In this document: piece by piece, positions 9,792 to 18,363 of the stretch
Layout: each line of letters opens with the position of its first letter
How positions within the stretch are numbered: the stretch's first letter is position 1
Assembly: GCA_002309015.1 (NCBI GenBank)
Contig: DBWM01000015.1
Location: forward strand, 27,550 to 77,965
Reading direction: 5' to 3'
Length of the DNA: 50,416 bases
Source: Myxococcales bacterium UBA1238
GTDB taxonomy: Bacteria > Myxococcota_A > Bradymonadia > UBA7976 > UBA1532
Program-made: the position numbers and the translations under genes
The notes under the pieces: model-generated
Told to the model about the DNA's origin: nothing
What the model saw: the letters and a program-made list of their open reading frames with translations, nothing else
The model's database searches: none

Positions 9792-11099
9792 ATGGCACAG
9801 CGTCGGCTTTTACAGCGCGCTCGTTCTCGCGGCTCGATCACCATTTTGATGGCAGAACTTGCGCTTGTGCTCTTTTTCATGATGGTGGCCTCGATCCGCC
9901 TGGGCTCGATGGCGCTTCAAAAGGAGGAACATCAGAATCAGGCCGATGCGATATCGCTGGCGGCCAATCTGATCGCCATGCGCGAGGGCGTGGATGAAGT
10001 TTGCAATCACCCTGCGCTGACGACGCTGGCCAATGGCAATCGACGAAATGGGATCAATCCGATCGTAACCACCTGCCCGCAGCCTCGACGGGTGGAGATG
10101 CCCGATGGAACGACGCGCCTGACTTACCCCATTGCGGCTTCGGATGAAGTGGATCACAGCTTTTCGTATGTGATGCCGTTGGACAACGAGCAAATGCGGC
10201 TGCAATCGACGGGCAGTGCGTCGCTTTCTGAGTTCAATACAGATACGGTTGAATTGCGTTTGCCCAAGCTGGTGCTGGTGCTCGATTATTCGGGGTCGAT
10301 GCGAGCTGACTTTAGCCGTACCACAAGAATTAAGTCTTTGCGCAAGGCCGTGCATTCGCTGCTCGATCTCGATTTGCGTGCGGAGTACGGAGCGGTTCTG
10401 TTTTCGACCGATGTGAAGGCGACAGTAGCCATTTCTCCTAACAGCTCTGATGAGATCGGTCGCGTTGTCGATCGCAATCAGCACGGGGGGTTAACCAATT
10501 ATGGAGCAGCGATCTCGAGCGCGACTTCGATGTTGACCCAAACTGAAGATACAGGTTGGTATATTTTATTTGTGACGGACGGTTTGCCTGAAGATAACGA
10601 TGGCTATGGGCATGGCTGCCCTGCAGAGCAGCGTGGACGGTCAGCGGCGACAGCAGCCAAGAACAATGGGATCGGTATCTTTTCGCTCTTTATTGGGGCT
10701 GACGAGTACGCCATCAACCTCTTGAAAGATATGAGCGGTACCCGATCGCAGTCCGGAAACGATGGTTATGTCTTTAGTGTGACGTCCGACAGCGAGTTGC
10801 AGAATCGATTCCGCGCGATCATTGCGAGCATTCTTTGCACCATCGGGCCTTTGACGCCTGAACCGCCGCCGAATACGACCACAGATGATATTTATGTTTA
10901 TCTCAATACTGCAGATGGCCAGGAGATCAAGATGGAATCCCTGCTGCAGAGCCAACTCTCCGGGGCGGCTGACCGCTACGCGTTTTCTTATGCGGCCGAT
11001 GAAAATAAGGTGCGCCTGACGCAGTCCGCCTGCGATGAGGTGCTGGAGAACGGGGCGCATCTTTCGGTTCGTTACGGTCCTCTTCAGTTGGCGCAATGA
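9792..11099 (+). CDS. tadG: TadG-like pilus protein with vWA domain
   Basis: This 435-residue protein starts with a basic segment and a hydrophobic helix (RGSITILMAELALVLFF), the TadE/TadG type membrane anchor. It then has a von Willebrand A domain with the MIDAS motif DYSGS (residues 165-169), the Thr of GGLTNYGAAI and the Asp of FVTDGLPEDN. Metal-dependent binding through the intact MIDAS is expected. After the vWA domain come a Pro-rich hinge and a small C-terminal domain. TadG proteins are envelope-anchored parts of Flp machines. GAGGAGG lies four bases before the ATG. Its stop overlaps the next gene in ATGA. Confidence 0.85.
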   Translation: MAQRRLLQRARSRGSITILMAELALVLFFMMVASIRLGSMALQKEEHQNQADAISLAANLIAMREGVDEVCNHPALTTLANGNRRNGINPIVTTCPQPRRVEMPDGTTRLTYPIAASDEVDHSFSYVMPLDNEQMRLQSTGSASLSEFNTDTVELRLPKLVLVLDYSGSMRADFSRTTRIKSLRKAVHSLLDLDLRAEYGAVLFSTDVKATVAISPNSSDEIGRVVDRNQHGGLTNYGAAISSATSMLTQTEDTGWYILFVTDGLPEDNDGYGHGCPAEQRGRSAATAAKNNGIGIFSLFIGADEYAINLLKDMSGTRSQSGNDGYVFSVTSDSELQNRFRAIIASILCTIGPLTPEPPPNTTTDDIYVYLNTADGQEIKMESLLQSQLSGAADRYAFSYAADENKVRLTQSACDEVLENGAHLSVRYGPLQLAQ

Positions 11100-12877
11100 A
11101 GAGTCGGCTTTGCTGCCCGCTCCTCCTGGGGGTTTTGCTCGGCTGTCAGTCGCAAAAGGCTGAGGCGCCAAAGGCGGAGCCGGCGCCGGTGGGGGAGACG
11201 CCGCGCGGTGCGATGGTGGTGCAGGGTGAGATCGGGCGTTACGGCGGGCAGCTGCGGCTTTCGTTGCAGGACGATCCCCATTCGCTGCACCCGCTTCTGA
11301 CCACCAACAACGATCTGGTTTACGGCACCATCTTCTCGCATTGCTGGAATTTTAACCCCATCTCACAGCAGGGGGAGCCGGGGCTTTGCGAGCGCTACGA
11401 GCGATCTCCGGATGGCCTGCAATATCTCTTTACGCTGCGCGAAGGCTTGCGCTGGTCCGATGGGCATCCGCTGACGGCCGACGATTTTGCCTTTACTTAC
11501 GAGGCGTTACTCGATCCCACCCTGGAAGGCGCCCAGCGCGACTGGTTCCGGCAGAGCGAAGAGAGCGAAGAGAAGGCGCTTTATCCCAGGCTCGAAGTCA
11601 TCGACGATCGCCATTTTCGCTTCACGCTGCACCGCCGCGACGCGATGTTCCATTACACCGTGGGCAATGTGATGGTGATCCCGCGCCATATCTGGGAGGA
11701 GCGGCAGAAGGCGGGGCATTTTGAGCAGGCGTTTCATCCCTCGATGCCCGCAAATCTCTGGGTCTCTTCGGGGCCGTTTGTGATCAAGGAGATCGTGCCG
11801 GGGCATCACGTGCTGCTGGAGCGAAATCCCTATTACTGGCGCGTAGATGGATTGCATCAGCGGCTGCCTTACCTCGATTCGGTGCTCTATACGATCATCC
11901 AGGATCCCAGCGTTTCGGTGCAGCGGTTTCTCGACGGATCCATCGATTTGATCGAGGTGCGGTCGGAGTTTTACGCCCAGCTGAAGCAGCGCGAGGAGCG
12001 CGATCACCTGATCGTGCGCGATTTGGGCTCAGGCTTTACCACCAACTACCTGATGTTCAACCTCGATCCCCGAAGCGACGCCTCGGGGCGGCCTTACGTC
12101 GATCCCATCAAGCTTTCGTGGTTCCAGAACGTGCAGTTCCGCAAGGCGATCGCCTACGCACTCGACCGCGAGAGCATGGTCCGCATCGCGCTTCAGGGCA
12201 AAGGTCAGCCGCTTTGGGCTTATTACACGCCTGCAAACAAGGTCTGGTCGTCGGAGCGCGTGATCCGCTATCCCTACAGCCTCGAAAAGGCGCGCCAAAT
12301 CTTAAAAGACGAAGGGTTTACCTGGCTCGACGGGCAGCTGCACGATCCCGAAGGGCATCCGGTGCGGTTTTCGCTCACCACCCAGTCCGAGAACCCCACA
12401 CGCATCCAATTCCTGAATATCATTCAGGAAAATCTTTCCCGCCTGGGAATAGAGATCGAGCTTCGGCCCATGCCGTTTCACGTGATCAAGCGGGCCCTTG
12501 CGACGACGCGCGATTTTGATGCGGTGATTCTGGGCTGGATTGCGGGGATTCCGCCGGATCCGGCGATGGCGAAGAACGTGCTCTTATCGAAGGGCGCCGC
12601 GCATTTCTGGAGTCTGGGGCAAAAGACGCCGCAAACCCCCTGGGAAGCGCGCATCGATCTTTTGATGATGCGCTGCACCGACGAGATCGACCAGCAGGCG
12701 CGCAAGCAGGCCTTCGACGAGATTCAGTACATCTTCAGCGACAAGCTGCCGCTCATTCAGCTGGTGGTGCACAACACACTGGTGGCCGCGCGATCGAACG
12801 TGAAGGCGTTCAGTCCCTCGCTGTTGCCGCCGATCCTGCAATGGAACATCGATCAGCTGTATCTCGCGGCGCCGTAA
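11096..12877 (+). CDS. ABC-type peptide/nickel solute-binding lipoprotein (SBP family 5)
   Basis: This 593-residue extracytoplasmic binding protein has a lipoprotein signal ending in LLGC (Cys16-17 region), an Ala/Pro/Glu linker and a full family 5 fold. Diagnostic stretches are YRFTLREGLRWSDG-like LREGLRWSDGHPLTADDFAF, GPFVIKEIVPGHHVLLERNP and VRKAIAYALDRESM-like FRKAIAYALDRESMV. Such proteins bind oligopeptides, dipeptides or metal chelates for an ABC importer. No permease or ATPase gene lies nearby. The ATG overlaps the tadG stop by four bases, so it is translated with the pilus operon. The substrate cannot be told from the sequence. Confidence 0.88.
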   Translation: MKSRLCCPLLLGVLLGCQSQKAEAPKAEPAPVGETPRGAMVVQGEIGRYGGQLRLSLQDDPHSLHPLLTTNNDLVYGTIFSHCWNFNPISQQGEPGLCERYERSPDGLQYLFTLREGLRWSDGHPLTADDFAFTYEALLDPTLEGAQRDWFRQSEESEEKALYPRLEVIDDRHFRFTLHRRDAMFHYTVGNVMVIPRHIWEERQKAGHFEQAFHPSMPANLWVSSGPFVIKEIVPGHHVLLERNPYYWRVDGLHQRLPYLDSVLYTIIQDPSVSVQRFLDGSIDLIEVRSEFYAQLKQREERDHLIVRDLGSGFTTNYLMFNLDPRSDASGRPYVDPIKLSWFQNVQFRKAIAYALDRESMVRIALQGKGQPLWAYYTPANKVWSSERVIRYPYSLEKARQILKDEGFTWLDGQLHDPEGHPVRFSLTTQSENPTRIQFLNIIQENLSRLGIEIELRPMPFHVIKRALATTRDFDAVILGWIAGIPPDPAMAKNVLLSKGAAHFWSLGQKTPQTPWEARIDLLMMRCTDEIDQQARKQAFDEIQYIFSDKLPLIQLVVHNTLVAARSNVKAFSPSLLPPILQWNIDQLYLAAP

Positions 12878-12891
12878 AGGTTTTTGGGGGA

Positions 12892-13401
12892 TTAATGCTT
12901 GGTGCGGCTTGCGGCGCTGGGGCTTGAGGCGGCGCCATCGGGGGTGGGGGTGTCGTCGTCGTCGTCGTCGCCTGCGGGACCGAGATCGCCGTCGAGTTCG
13001 ACTTCGTTTTCGGGGATGTCGTCGTCGTCGCTGTCGAATTCGTGGAGATCGTCGTCGTTGCTGACGGGATCGTCCTCGTCTTCGAGATCGCTCAAGCGAT
13101 TGAGCTTGTCGTCGTCGAGATCGACTTCTTCCACGCCGTCATCTTCTTCGTCTTCGTCCTCGTCGCTGTCGTCTCGGGCGTCGTCGTCGTCGATGGAGTC
13201 CTCTAATTCTTCATCGGAATCGGGGGCGTAGGTGTCGATGGAAGAGAGGCGGCGCTTGCGCTTGGCGGTGATGATGCCGTTGCCGGTGGGTTGGGCGCCG
13301 CATTTGGGACAAACGATTTCTTTACGCTGAAGGTCGTAGAACTTGGTGCCGCATTCTTCGCAAATATGCTTTTCGCCAAGTTCCGGATGTTTGCTGTTCA
13401 T
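12892..13401 (-). CDS. FYDLN-type zinc-ribbon protein with acidic tail
   Basis: This 169-residue protein begins MNSKHPELGEKHICEECG and has KFYDL and a second CPKCG knuckle. This CxxC...CxxC zinc ribbon and FYDL signature match the TIGR02300 FYDLN acid family, whose function is unknown. After about 50 residues it becomes extremely acidic, with long Asp/Glu/Ser runs encoded by GTC/GAC repeats. The frame extends upstream to 13458. The ATG at 13401 is preferred because the family starts there and GGAG lies seven bases before it. It converges on the solute-binding gene with 14 bases between them and is divergent from the O-acetylation operon. Confidence 0.85.
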   Translation of the reverse strand: MNSKHPELGEKHICEECGTKFYDLQRKEIVCPKCGAQPTGNGIITAKRKRRLSSIDTYAPDSDEELEDSIDDDDARDDSDEDEDEEDDGVEEVDLDDDKLNRLSDLEDEDDPVSNDDDLHEFDSDDDDIPENEVELDGDLGPAGDDDDDDTPTPDGAASSPSAASRTKH

Positions 13402-13429
13402 GCCTTTACTCCGTTGAGCCGTAAAGCGG

Positions 13430-13458
13430 CTTATGTGCGAAACCGAGCAGTACGTCAA
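13430..13458 (-). promoter_or_regulatory. Candidate promoter of the FYDLN gene
   Basis: On the minus strand TTGACG (13458-13453) is followed after 17 bases by CATAAG (13435-13430). This would start transcription about 20 bases before the ATG at 13401. The -35 box matches five of six consensus bases and the -10 box four of six. Confidence 0.4.
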
Positions 13459-13553
13459 GCTGCCTGCAAGTGCAAATTGGGGCTGGCGGTTTTTTCTGGT
13501 TTGAAGGGCAAGGAATCATTAAAGTGCGCGCTTTCTTGGGCGCCAGGTGGAGC

Positions 13554-15011
13554 ATGAAAAGGCCAGGCTTATTCGGGGGCTGCATTTGCGGCGCCCTTTG
13601 TTTTTCAGGAGGAACGGTTTCGGCCGAAGATGCGCCCGTGGCGTTGGTTTTGCCCGATGCGGTTGACGAAACGCCGCAGCAGGCGCGCGATCCCCTCGAA
13701 TTTTTTTCGCTGCCCGATGGGGCCTTCGATCGGTTTTTTGCGGCGCTCGATCGCGCGACGCCCGGCGATCCTGCGGTCATTTTGCATTACGGCGATTCGC
13801 ACAGCGCGTCGGGATGGTTTGGAACGGCGATGGTGGAGGCGCTGGCGCCGGCCTGGGTGCGCTCTCCGGGCTATATTTCGGTGACGTATCCGCTGGATTT
13901 GGGCGCGACCCTCAAAAAGCAGGGCAAATGGACGGTCGATAACTGGCTTTACACCAAGGCTGTGGGGCCTTTTGGGCCTTTTGGCGTGGCTTACAGCACC
14001 GATCAGCGGGACGCCAAGATGCTGCTCGAGGTGAGTCATGTAAGCGACGATCCGCTTTCGGTGACCTGCTTTTACGACAACACGACGCCTCATGCGCCGT
14101 TTGCGATGCGCACCAAGCGCTTTACCCTCGCGCATTCCGAAATGGATCCGCCCGCCGAGCAGGCGCTGGGCGTGATTCAGGGGATTCTGCCGCCGAGGAC
14201 TTCGGAGCTTCAGATCGAGCTCGATTGCAAGCGCAAGCAATGTTCGGCGCCTCTGCGGTTTTACGGCTGCCTGGTGCAAAACCCGCGCGCGCAAATCGAG
14301 ATCGATATTCTGGCGGTGGGCGGAACGACCATTCAAAACCCGCTCCGTCGAAGCGGTCCCGAGCAGCTCGAATATGTGGCGCAGCGCAAGCCCGATTTGG
14401 TGAGCCTCTGGTTTGGCACCAACAACACCGGCGAGCCCGACTTCGATCCCGAAAAATACCGCGCGTCCCAAATCGCCATGGTCGAGCGCCTGAGGAGCGC
14501 CTCTCCCGAAAGCGACTGCCTCATCATCGGCCTGCCCGATCGCTCCAAGCGCGATGAGCTCTGCTTCCTGAATCACGAAGAACGCAAGATCGCCGAAAAG
14601 CCCAAAAAACAGCGCAGCAAGCGCGAGAGCTCTCTTTTGGGGGCCCACCGCCAGATGCGCATGTGCAATCCCGATGGCCTGGTGCAGTTTAAAGGGCGCA
14701 AAAACGTCTATCCCGTCGATGGCATCAAGACACCGCTCGACTGGGAGGTTTACAAGAGCAGCTGCGAATGGCACACGATGCCGGTGGTGCACGAGATCGC
14801 GCGGATTCAGCGTGAGGTCGCTCTGAGTCAGGGTTGCGGGTTCTTTGATGCCTATTCGGCCATGGGGGGAGACGGGGCGATCGCGGCCTGGGCCTGCGAG
14901 ACGCCTGCGAGGGCGCGGGGCGATCTGGTGCATCTTTCAAAAGAAGGCTACCGCTATCTGGCGCAGTTGCTCGCGATGGGTATGGCTGAGAAGGCGCGCG
15001 AGCGCAAGTGA
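13554..15011 (+). CDS. Secreted SGNH/GDSL-type esterase of an O-acetylation operon
   Basis: This 485-residue protein has a signal peptide (about residues 1-25) and an SGNH hydrolase fold. Block I is YGDSHSASGW with the nucleophile Ser82, Gly288 and Asn290 lie in FGTNNTGEPD, and the Asp/His pair is D457-x-x-H460 in GDLVHLSKEGY. It therefore looks catalytically intact. The frame is open 84 bases further upstream, but the ATG at 13554 gives the signal peptide and has AGGTGG before it. The next genes encode an MBOAT acyltransferase and a DHHW protein. By analogy with PatA/PatB and AlgI/AlgX systems it probably adds or removes acetyl groups on an envelope polymer. Whether it is esterase or transferase is open. 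Confidence 0.85.
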   Translation: MKRPGLFGGCICGALCFSGGTVSAEDAPVALVLPDAVDETPQQARDPLEFFSLPDGAFDRFFAALDRATPGDPAVILHYGDSHSASGWFGTAMVEALAPAWVRSPGYISVTYPLDLGATLKKQGKWTVDNWLYTKAVGPFGPFGVAYSTDQRDAKMLLEVSHVSDDPLSVTCFYDNTTPHAPFAMRTKRFTLAHSEMDPPAEQALGVIQGILPPRTSELQIELDCKRKQCSAPLRFYGCLVQNPRAQIEIDILAVGGTTIQNPLRRSGPEQLEYVAQRKPDLVSLWFGTNNTGEPDFDPEKYRASQIAMVERLRSASPESDCLIIGLPDRSKRDELCFLNHEERKIAEKPKKQRSKRESSLLGAHRQMRMCNPDGLVQFKGRKNVYPVDGIKTPLDWEVYKSSCEWHTMPVVHEIARIQREVALSQGCGFFDAYSAMGGDGAIAAWACETPARARGDLVHLSKEGYRYLAQLLAMGMAEKARERK

Positions 15012-15020
15012 GAGGTCGTT

Positions 15021-16436
15021 GTGGTTTTTGCGAGCCTGGTCTTCCTTTACTTCTTCTTGCCGCTCTGCCTGCTGGTTTACTTTGCGCTGCCGGGACTTTC
15101 GCAAAAGAACCTGTGGCTGACGCTGGCGTCCCTCGTGTTTTACGCGTGGGGCGAGCCGATTTGGGTGTCGCTGCTTTTGATTTCGAGCGCCGTCGACTAC
15201 GTGGTGGCCCAGCAGATCGAGGATCACCGCAATCAAACGCGCGCCAGGGTGGCTCTGGGCTTTTCGATCCTCTCGAACATCGGCGTCCTTTTCGCCTTTA
15301 AATACAGCGGCCTTCTGATGGAGACGGTGAACGCGATCTTTGGAACGACGCTGCCCGTCCCGCAGATCAGCCTGCCCATCGGGATCTCGTTTTATACGTT
15401 CCAGACCCTGTCCTACACCCTCGACGTCTATCGCGGTCAAATCAAGGCGGAGCGCAGCTTTTCAAACTTCCTCTGCTTCGTGAGCCTCTTTCACCAGCTG
15501 GTGGCGGGGCCCATCGTGCGGTTTTCGGACGTCTCCCAGGCGCTTCGGGAGCGCGTTCACAGCTTTGCCGAGGCCGCTTCGGGCGTGAGCCGCTTTGTGG
15601 TGGGGCTCTTTAAGAAGACGTTTTTTGCAAACACCGCGGCCATTTTGGTGGCGCAGCTGCTCGACGGCGATCTGAACGTGATTTCGGTGGGCGAGGCCTG
15701 GCTCGGGCTCCTCATGTTTACGCTGCAGATTTACTTCGATTTTTCGGGCTATTCCGACATGGCGATCGGGATGGGGCAGATTTGCGCGTTCCGTTACCCC
15801 GAGAACTTCAATTACCCCTATACCGCCCGCTCGGCCCGCGAATTCTGGCGCCGCTGGCACATCTCGCTGAGCTCGTTTTTTCGCGATTACGTCTACATCC
15901 CCATGGGCGGCAACCGGCGTCACATTTATCTCAACCTCGCGGTGGTCTGGGCGCTCACGGGGCTTTGGCACGGCGCGAGCTGGAACTTTGTGCTCTGGGG
16001 CCTCTTCTGGGGCGGATTCATCGCGCTGGAGCGCGCGTTTTGGGGACGCCTGCTCGAAAAGCTGCCGCGATTTGTGGGGCATCTCTACCTCTGCGCGCTG
16101 GCGCTCGTGGGCTGGGCGATCTTTTACTTCACCGATTTTGGGCGCCTGAAGCAGTTTTTGAGCATCGCCTTCGGTCTTCACGGATCGCCGTTTTGGCGGG
16201 AGGCCGCGACGGATTCGGCGCTCCATTACCTCTTCTTTATTCCCTTTGCGATCCTGGCTTGCCTGCCTCTTTACCCCAGACTTCGCGCGTTCTTTTTGCG
16301 CTTTGCCGAGGGGGCTCCATGGCGTTCGACGCTTTGCCGCGCGCTCTGGCTGGTGGCGCTTTTAGCCATGCTTTTGATCTCGACGGCGCTTTTGGTGGGC
16401 AAGAGCTACAACCCCTTCCTTTACTTCCGGTTTTAA
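15021..16436 (+). CDS. MBOAT-family O-acyltransferase (AlgI/PatA-like)
   Basis: This 471-residue polytopic membrane protein has the AlgI/DltB core: FWRRWHISLSSFFRDY with His280, YIPMGG, and GLWHGASWNFVLWG with the catalytic His317. PIGISFYTFQTLSY and YFDFSGYSDMAIGMG are also typical. It should move an acetyl group from a cytoplasmic donor across the inner membrane to a periplasmic partner. Both neighbours encode SGNH-like proteins that could receive it. The start is GTG 15021, chosen because it begins the first helix (VFASLVFLYFFLPL), with GAGAGG upstream. It lies 9 bases after the SGNH gene and one base before the DHHW gene, so one operon is very likely. Confidence 0.95.
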   Translation: MVFASLVFLYFFLPLCLLVYFALPGLSQKNLWLTLASLVFYAWGEPIWVSLLLISSAVDYVVAQQIEDHRNQTRARVALGFSILSNIGVLFAFKYSGLLMETVNAIFGTTLPVPQISLPIGISFYTFQTLSYTLDVYRGQIKAERSFSNFLCFVSLFHQLVAGPIVRFSDVSQALRERVHSFAEAASGVSRFVVGLFKKTFFANTAAILVAQLLDGDLNVISVGEAWLGLLMFTLQIYFDFSGYSDMAIGMGQICAFRYPENFNYPYTARSAREFWRRWHISLSSFFRDYVYIPMGGNRRHIYLNLAVVWALTGLWHGASWNFVLWGLFWGGFIALERAFWGRLLEKLPRFVGHLYLCALALVGWAIFYFTDFGRLKQFLSIAFGLHGSPFWREAATDSALHYLFFIPFAILACLPLYPRLRAFFLRFAEGAPWRSTLCRALWLVALLAMLLISTALLVGKSYNPFLYFRF

Positions 16437-16437
16437 A

Positions 16438-17958
16438 ATGACAGATTCGCTGCCCGTAAAAGACGATGTTTGCACAAAGCTTCTGGCGGTCACGCCGCTC
16501 TCGCTGATGCTGCTTTTGGGGATCCTGTTTGCGGTGTTTCCCAAAGCCGAGATCTCTGAGGTTGAAAACCGGCGTCTGGCGGACTGGCCGCAGTTTTCGG
16601 CAAAGCAGTTCTGGTCGGGTGATTTCGCTTCGGGCATCGATCTTTACGTGGCCGATCGCTTTTTGGCGCGCGAATCGCTCATGAACCTGAATTTTGGACT
16701 TCAGCGGCATCTGGGGCTCACTCTGGATCGCCCGCAGTTTTATGCGGCCCCCGACGACGAACACGGCGGTCTCGATCGCGCTGATCAATGGGGCGTGCCC
16801 GACGAGGACGATGAGGATGCAGGTACGGAGGCGCCTGAGGCTGTGGCGGATGCGGGGACTCAAGAGCCTCAGAACACGCATGAAGATGAGACCGATGAGC
16901 CTGCAAATACCCAGACGGCGACCGATGATCCGGATGATGAAGATGCGCCGGAGCCCGTACAAAAAGGCAAGAAGCCCAAGGCTCACACGGAAAACGGTAT
17001 CCTGATCGTCGACAATCGTGCATTCCAGATCTTTGGCGGTCAGGAGCGCTTTGGCGAACGCTACGCCGAGATCATCAACGCCTACAAACCCTACCTGCTC
17101 AGCAAGACGCGCATCTTCTCGATCATCGCGCCCACATCCGTGAGCTTTTATTTGCCGTCCAACGTGGGCAAGCGCTCGCGATCGGAGCGCGATTTCATCG
17201 CCGCCCTCTACAAAGCCCATACGGCCGACGTGATCTCCGTCGATCTCTTCCCCCTGCTCGAAGCCCATAAAGACGAATTCCTCTATTTCAGGACCGATCA
17301 CCATTGGACCGCCCGCGCCGCTTACTACGCTTATGTGGCTTATTGCCAGGCGGCCGGCCTCGAGGCGGTGCCCCTCGAGAAGATGACCCGCAAGGTGAAG
17401 GAGAACTTTGTGGGATCCCTTTACGGCTACACCAAGGCTCAGGAGCTCAAAGATAACCCCGAATATGTGGAGTATTTTCTGCCCCCCGGCAACGATGAAG
17501 CCAAAGCCTACGACATGGACGGCAGCGACAAATATATTAAAAGCCATCTCATTCGTGAGCGCAGCGGCGGCTACAACGTGTTCCTGGGCGGCGATCACCC
17601 CTTCATCGACGCGGTCACCACGGTCAAAAACGGTAAGTCGGTGCTGGTTGTGAAGAATTCCTACGGCAACCCCTTCGTGCCCTTCCTCCGCGCCCATTAC
17701 GAGCACGTGTTTGTGATCGATTATCGCTATTACAAAGGATCGCTCCCCAAACTGGTGGCCGAGCGTGGCATCGACGACGTGGTCTTCATGAACGTGACCA
17801 CCAGCGCCGGCAGCACCTTCCACAGAGGCCGGCTGAAGAAGCTGATGGGCAGTAAAAAGGTGGCCCTCAAAGCCCGCATCGCCGCCGGGGATCTGGTGGA
17901 AGGTGAAGGGGAAGGGGATGGTGGGATTGTGGAGGATGTTGTGGATGGGGGGGAGTGA
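16438..17958 (+). CDS. DHHW/AlgX-like SGNH-fold protein, membrane-anchored
   Basis: This 506-residue protein has an N-terminal cytoplasmic segment, one membrane helix (about residues 18-36) and EVENRRLADWP, the opening motif of DHHW/AlgX proteins. The catalytic-type Asp-His pair is D287HHW290 and the matching serine is Ser408 in VKNSYG. This is the arrangement of alginate-type O-acetyltransferases working with an MBOAT partner. Between about residues 105 and 180 an acidic, Thr/Glu/Asp/Pro-rich linker splits the domain, an insertion not expected in AlgX. The ATG follows the MBOAT stop by one base. The C-terminus ends in a Gly/Glu-rich tail. Confidence 0.85.
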   Translation: MTDSLPVKDDVCTKLLAVTPLSLMLLLGILFAVFPKAEISEVENRRLADWPQFSAKQFWSGDFASGIDLYVADRFLARESLMNLNFGLQRHLGLTLDRPQFYAAPDDEHGGLDRADQWGVPDEDDEDAGTEAPEAVADAGTQEPQNTHEDETDEPANTQTATDDPDDEDAPEPVQKGKKPKAHTENGILIVDNRAFQIFGGQERFGERYAEIINAYKPYLLSKTRIFSIIAPTSVSFYLPSNVGKRSRSERDFIAALYKAHTADVISVDLFPLLEAHKDEFLYFRTDHHWTARAAYYAYVAYCQAAGLEAVPLEKMTRKVKENFVGSLYGYTKAQELKDNPEYVEYFLPPGNDEAKAYDMDGSDKYIKSHLIRERSGGYNVFLGGDHPFIDAVTTVKNGKSVLVVKNSYGNPFVPFLRAHYEHVFVIDYRYYKGSLPKLVAERGIDDVVFMNVTTSAGSTFHRGRLKKLMGSKKVALKARIAAGDLVEGEGEGDGGIVEDVVDGGE

Positions 17959-18066
17959 GTTTTTTTTGAGGGGGCTGTTTCGCGTAACTTTTTGATCGAT
18001 CTCCGATAAGAAACCCAAACTTCACCAACTTTCAACTCAACAAGACTTGCCAGAACTCCCCGGTAG

Positions 18067-18109
18067 AGGCTTTGGTTTCATCGCGCAGTGATGGGGCCAA
18101 AGCCTTTTT
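18067..18109 (+). terminator. Long-loop hairpin with T run
   Basis: AGGCTTTGG (18067-18075) pairs with CCAAAGCCT (18097-18105) over a 21-base loop, and T's run to 18109. It lies about 110 bases after the DHHW stop and is the best terminator candidate for the O-acetylation operon. Confidence 0.5.
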
Positions 18110-18142
18110 GAACTGCATTAATCCCAAGCAGGCAGCAAGCGA

Positions 18143-18166
18143 GGTGCGGCGCCCCTTCGCCGCACC
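18143..18166. repeat. Perfect 9-bp inverted repeat
   Basis: GGTGCGGCG (18143-18151) and CGCCGCACC (18158-18166) form a perfect GC-rich stem with a six-base loop. No T run follows on either strand. Confidence 0.7.
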
Positions 18167-18190
18167 GTCTATTTCGCCTTCGGGGAGGTC

Positions 18191-18210
18191 CGGAGGGCGC
18201 GAGCCCTCCG
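18191..18210. repeat. Perfect 8-bp inverted repeat with GCGA loop
   Basis: CGGAGGGC (18191-18198) and GCCCTCCG (18203-18210) flank a GCGA tetraloop, a stable GNRA fold if transcribed on the plus strand. Confidence 0.7.
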
Positions 18211-18233
18211 CCGGTGGGGAAACGGGGTGAGTC

Positions 18234-18285
18234 GTAGAGAGGGTGAGAAACCCCGTCCGGAAGCGGGGTTTCTTATCCTCTCTAC
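18234..18285. repeat. 52-base near-perfect hairpin
   Basis: GTAGAGAGG (18234-18242) pairs with CCTCTCTAC (18277-18285). Inside it, after a 3x3 internal loop, AGAAACCCCG (18246-18255) pairs with CGGGGTTTCT (18264-18273) around an eight-base loop. This gives 19 paired bases. No T run follows, so it is not a standard terminator. Confidence 0.75.
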
Positions 18286-18363
18286 AATAAAAACGAGATT
18301 TCAGGATCGGACAATGACCCCCATTACCTTCAATACATCACCCCCAAAAGCCTCCAAAAGCGA

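Larger units (their letters stand above)
17959..18363. other. Intergenic region between converging genes, with stacked hairpins
   Basis: About 400 bases between the DHHW gene (+) and the DUF6261-like gene (-). No coding signal was found. The stretch carries four inverted repeats in a row, listed separately, which fill 18067-18285. Some could act as terminators for either strand. Confidence 0.6.

Noticed and set aside
13605..14933. 442-codon minus-strand open frame opposite the SGNH gene
   Set aside because: It is His/Arg-rich with no domain, while the plus strand holds an intact SGNH triad and signal peptide.
16237..18018. 593-codon minus-strand open frame opposite the DHHW gene
   Set aside because: It is a shadow of a clear enzyme gene on the plus strand, has no recognised motif and crosses into the MBOAT gene.
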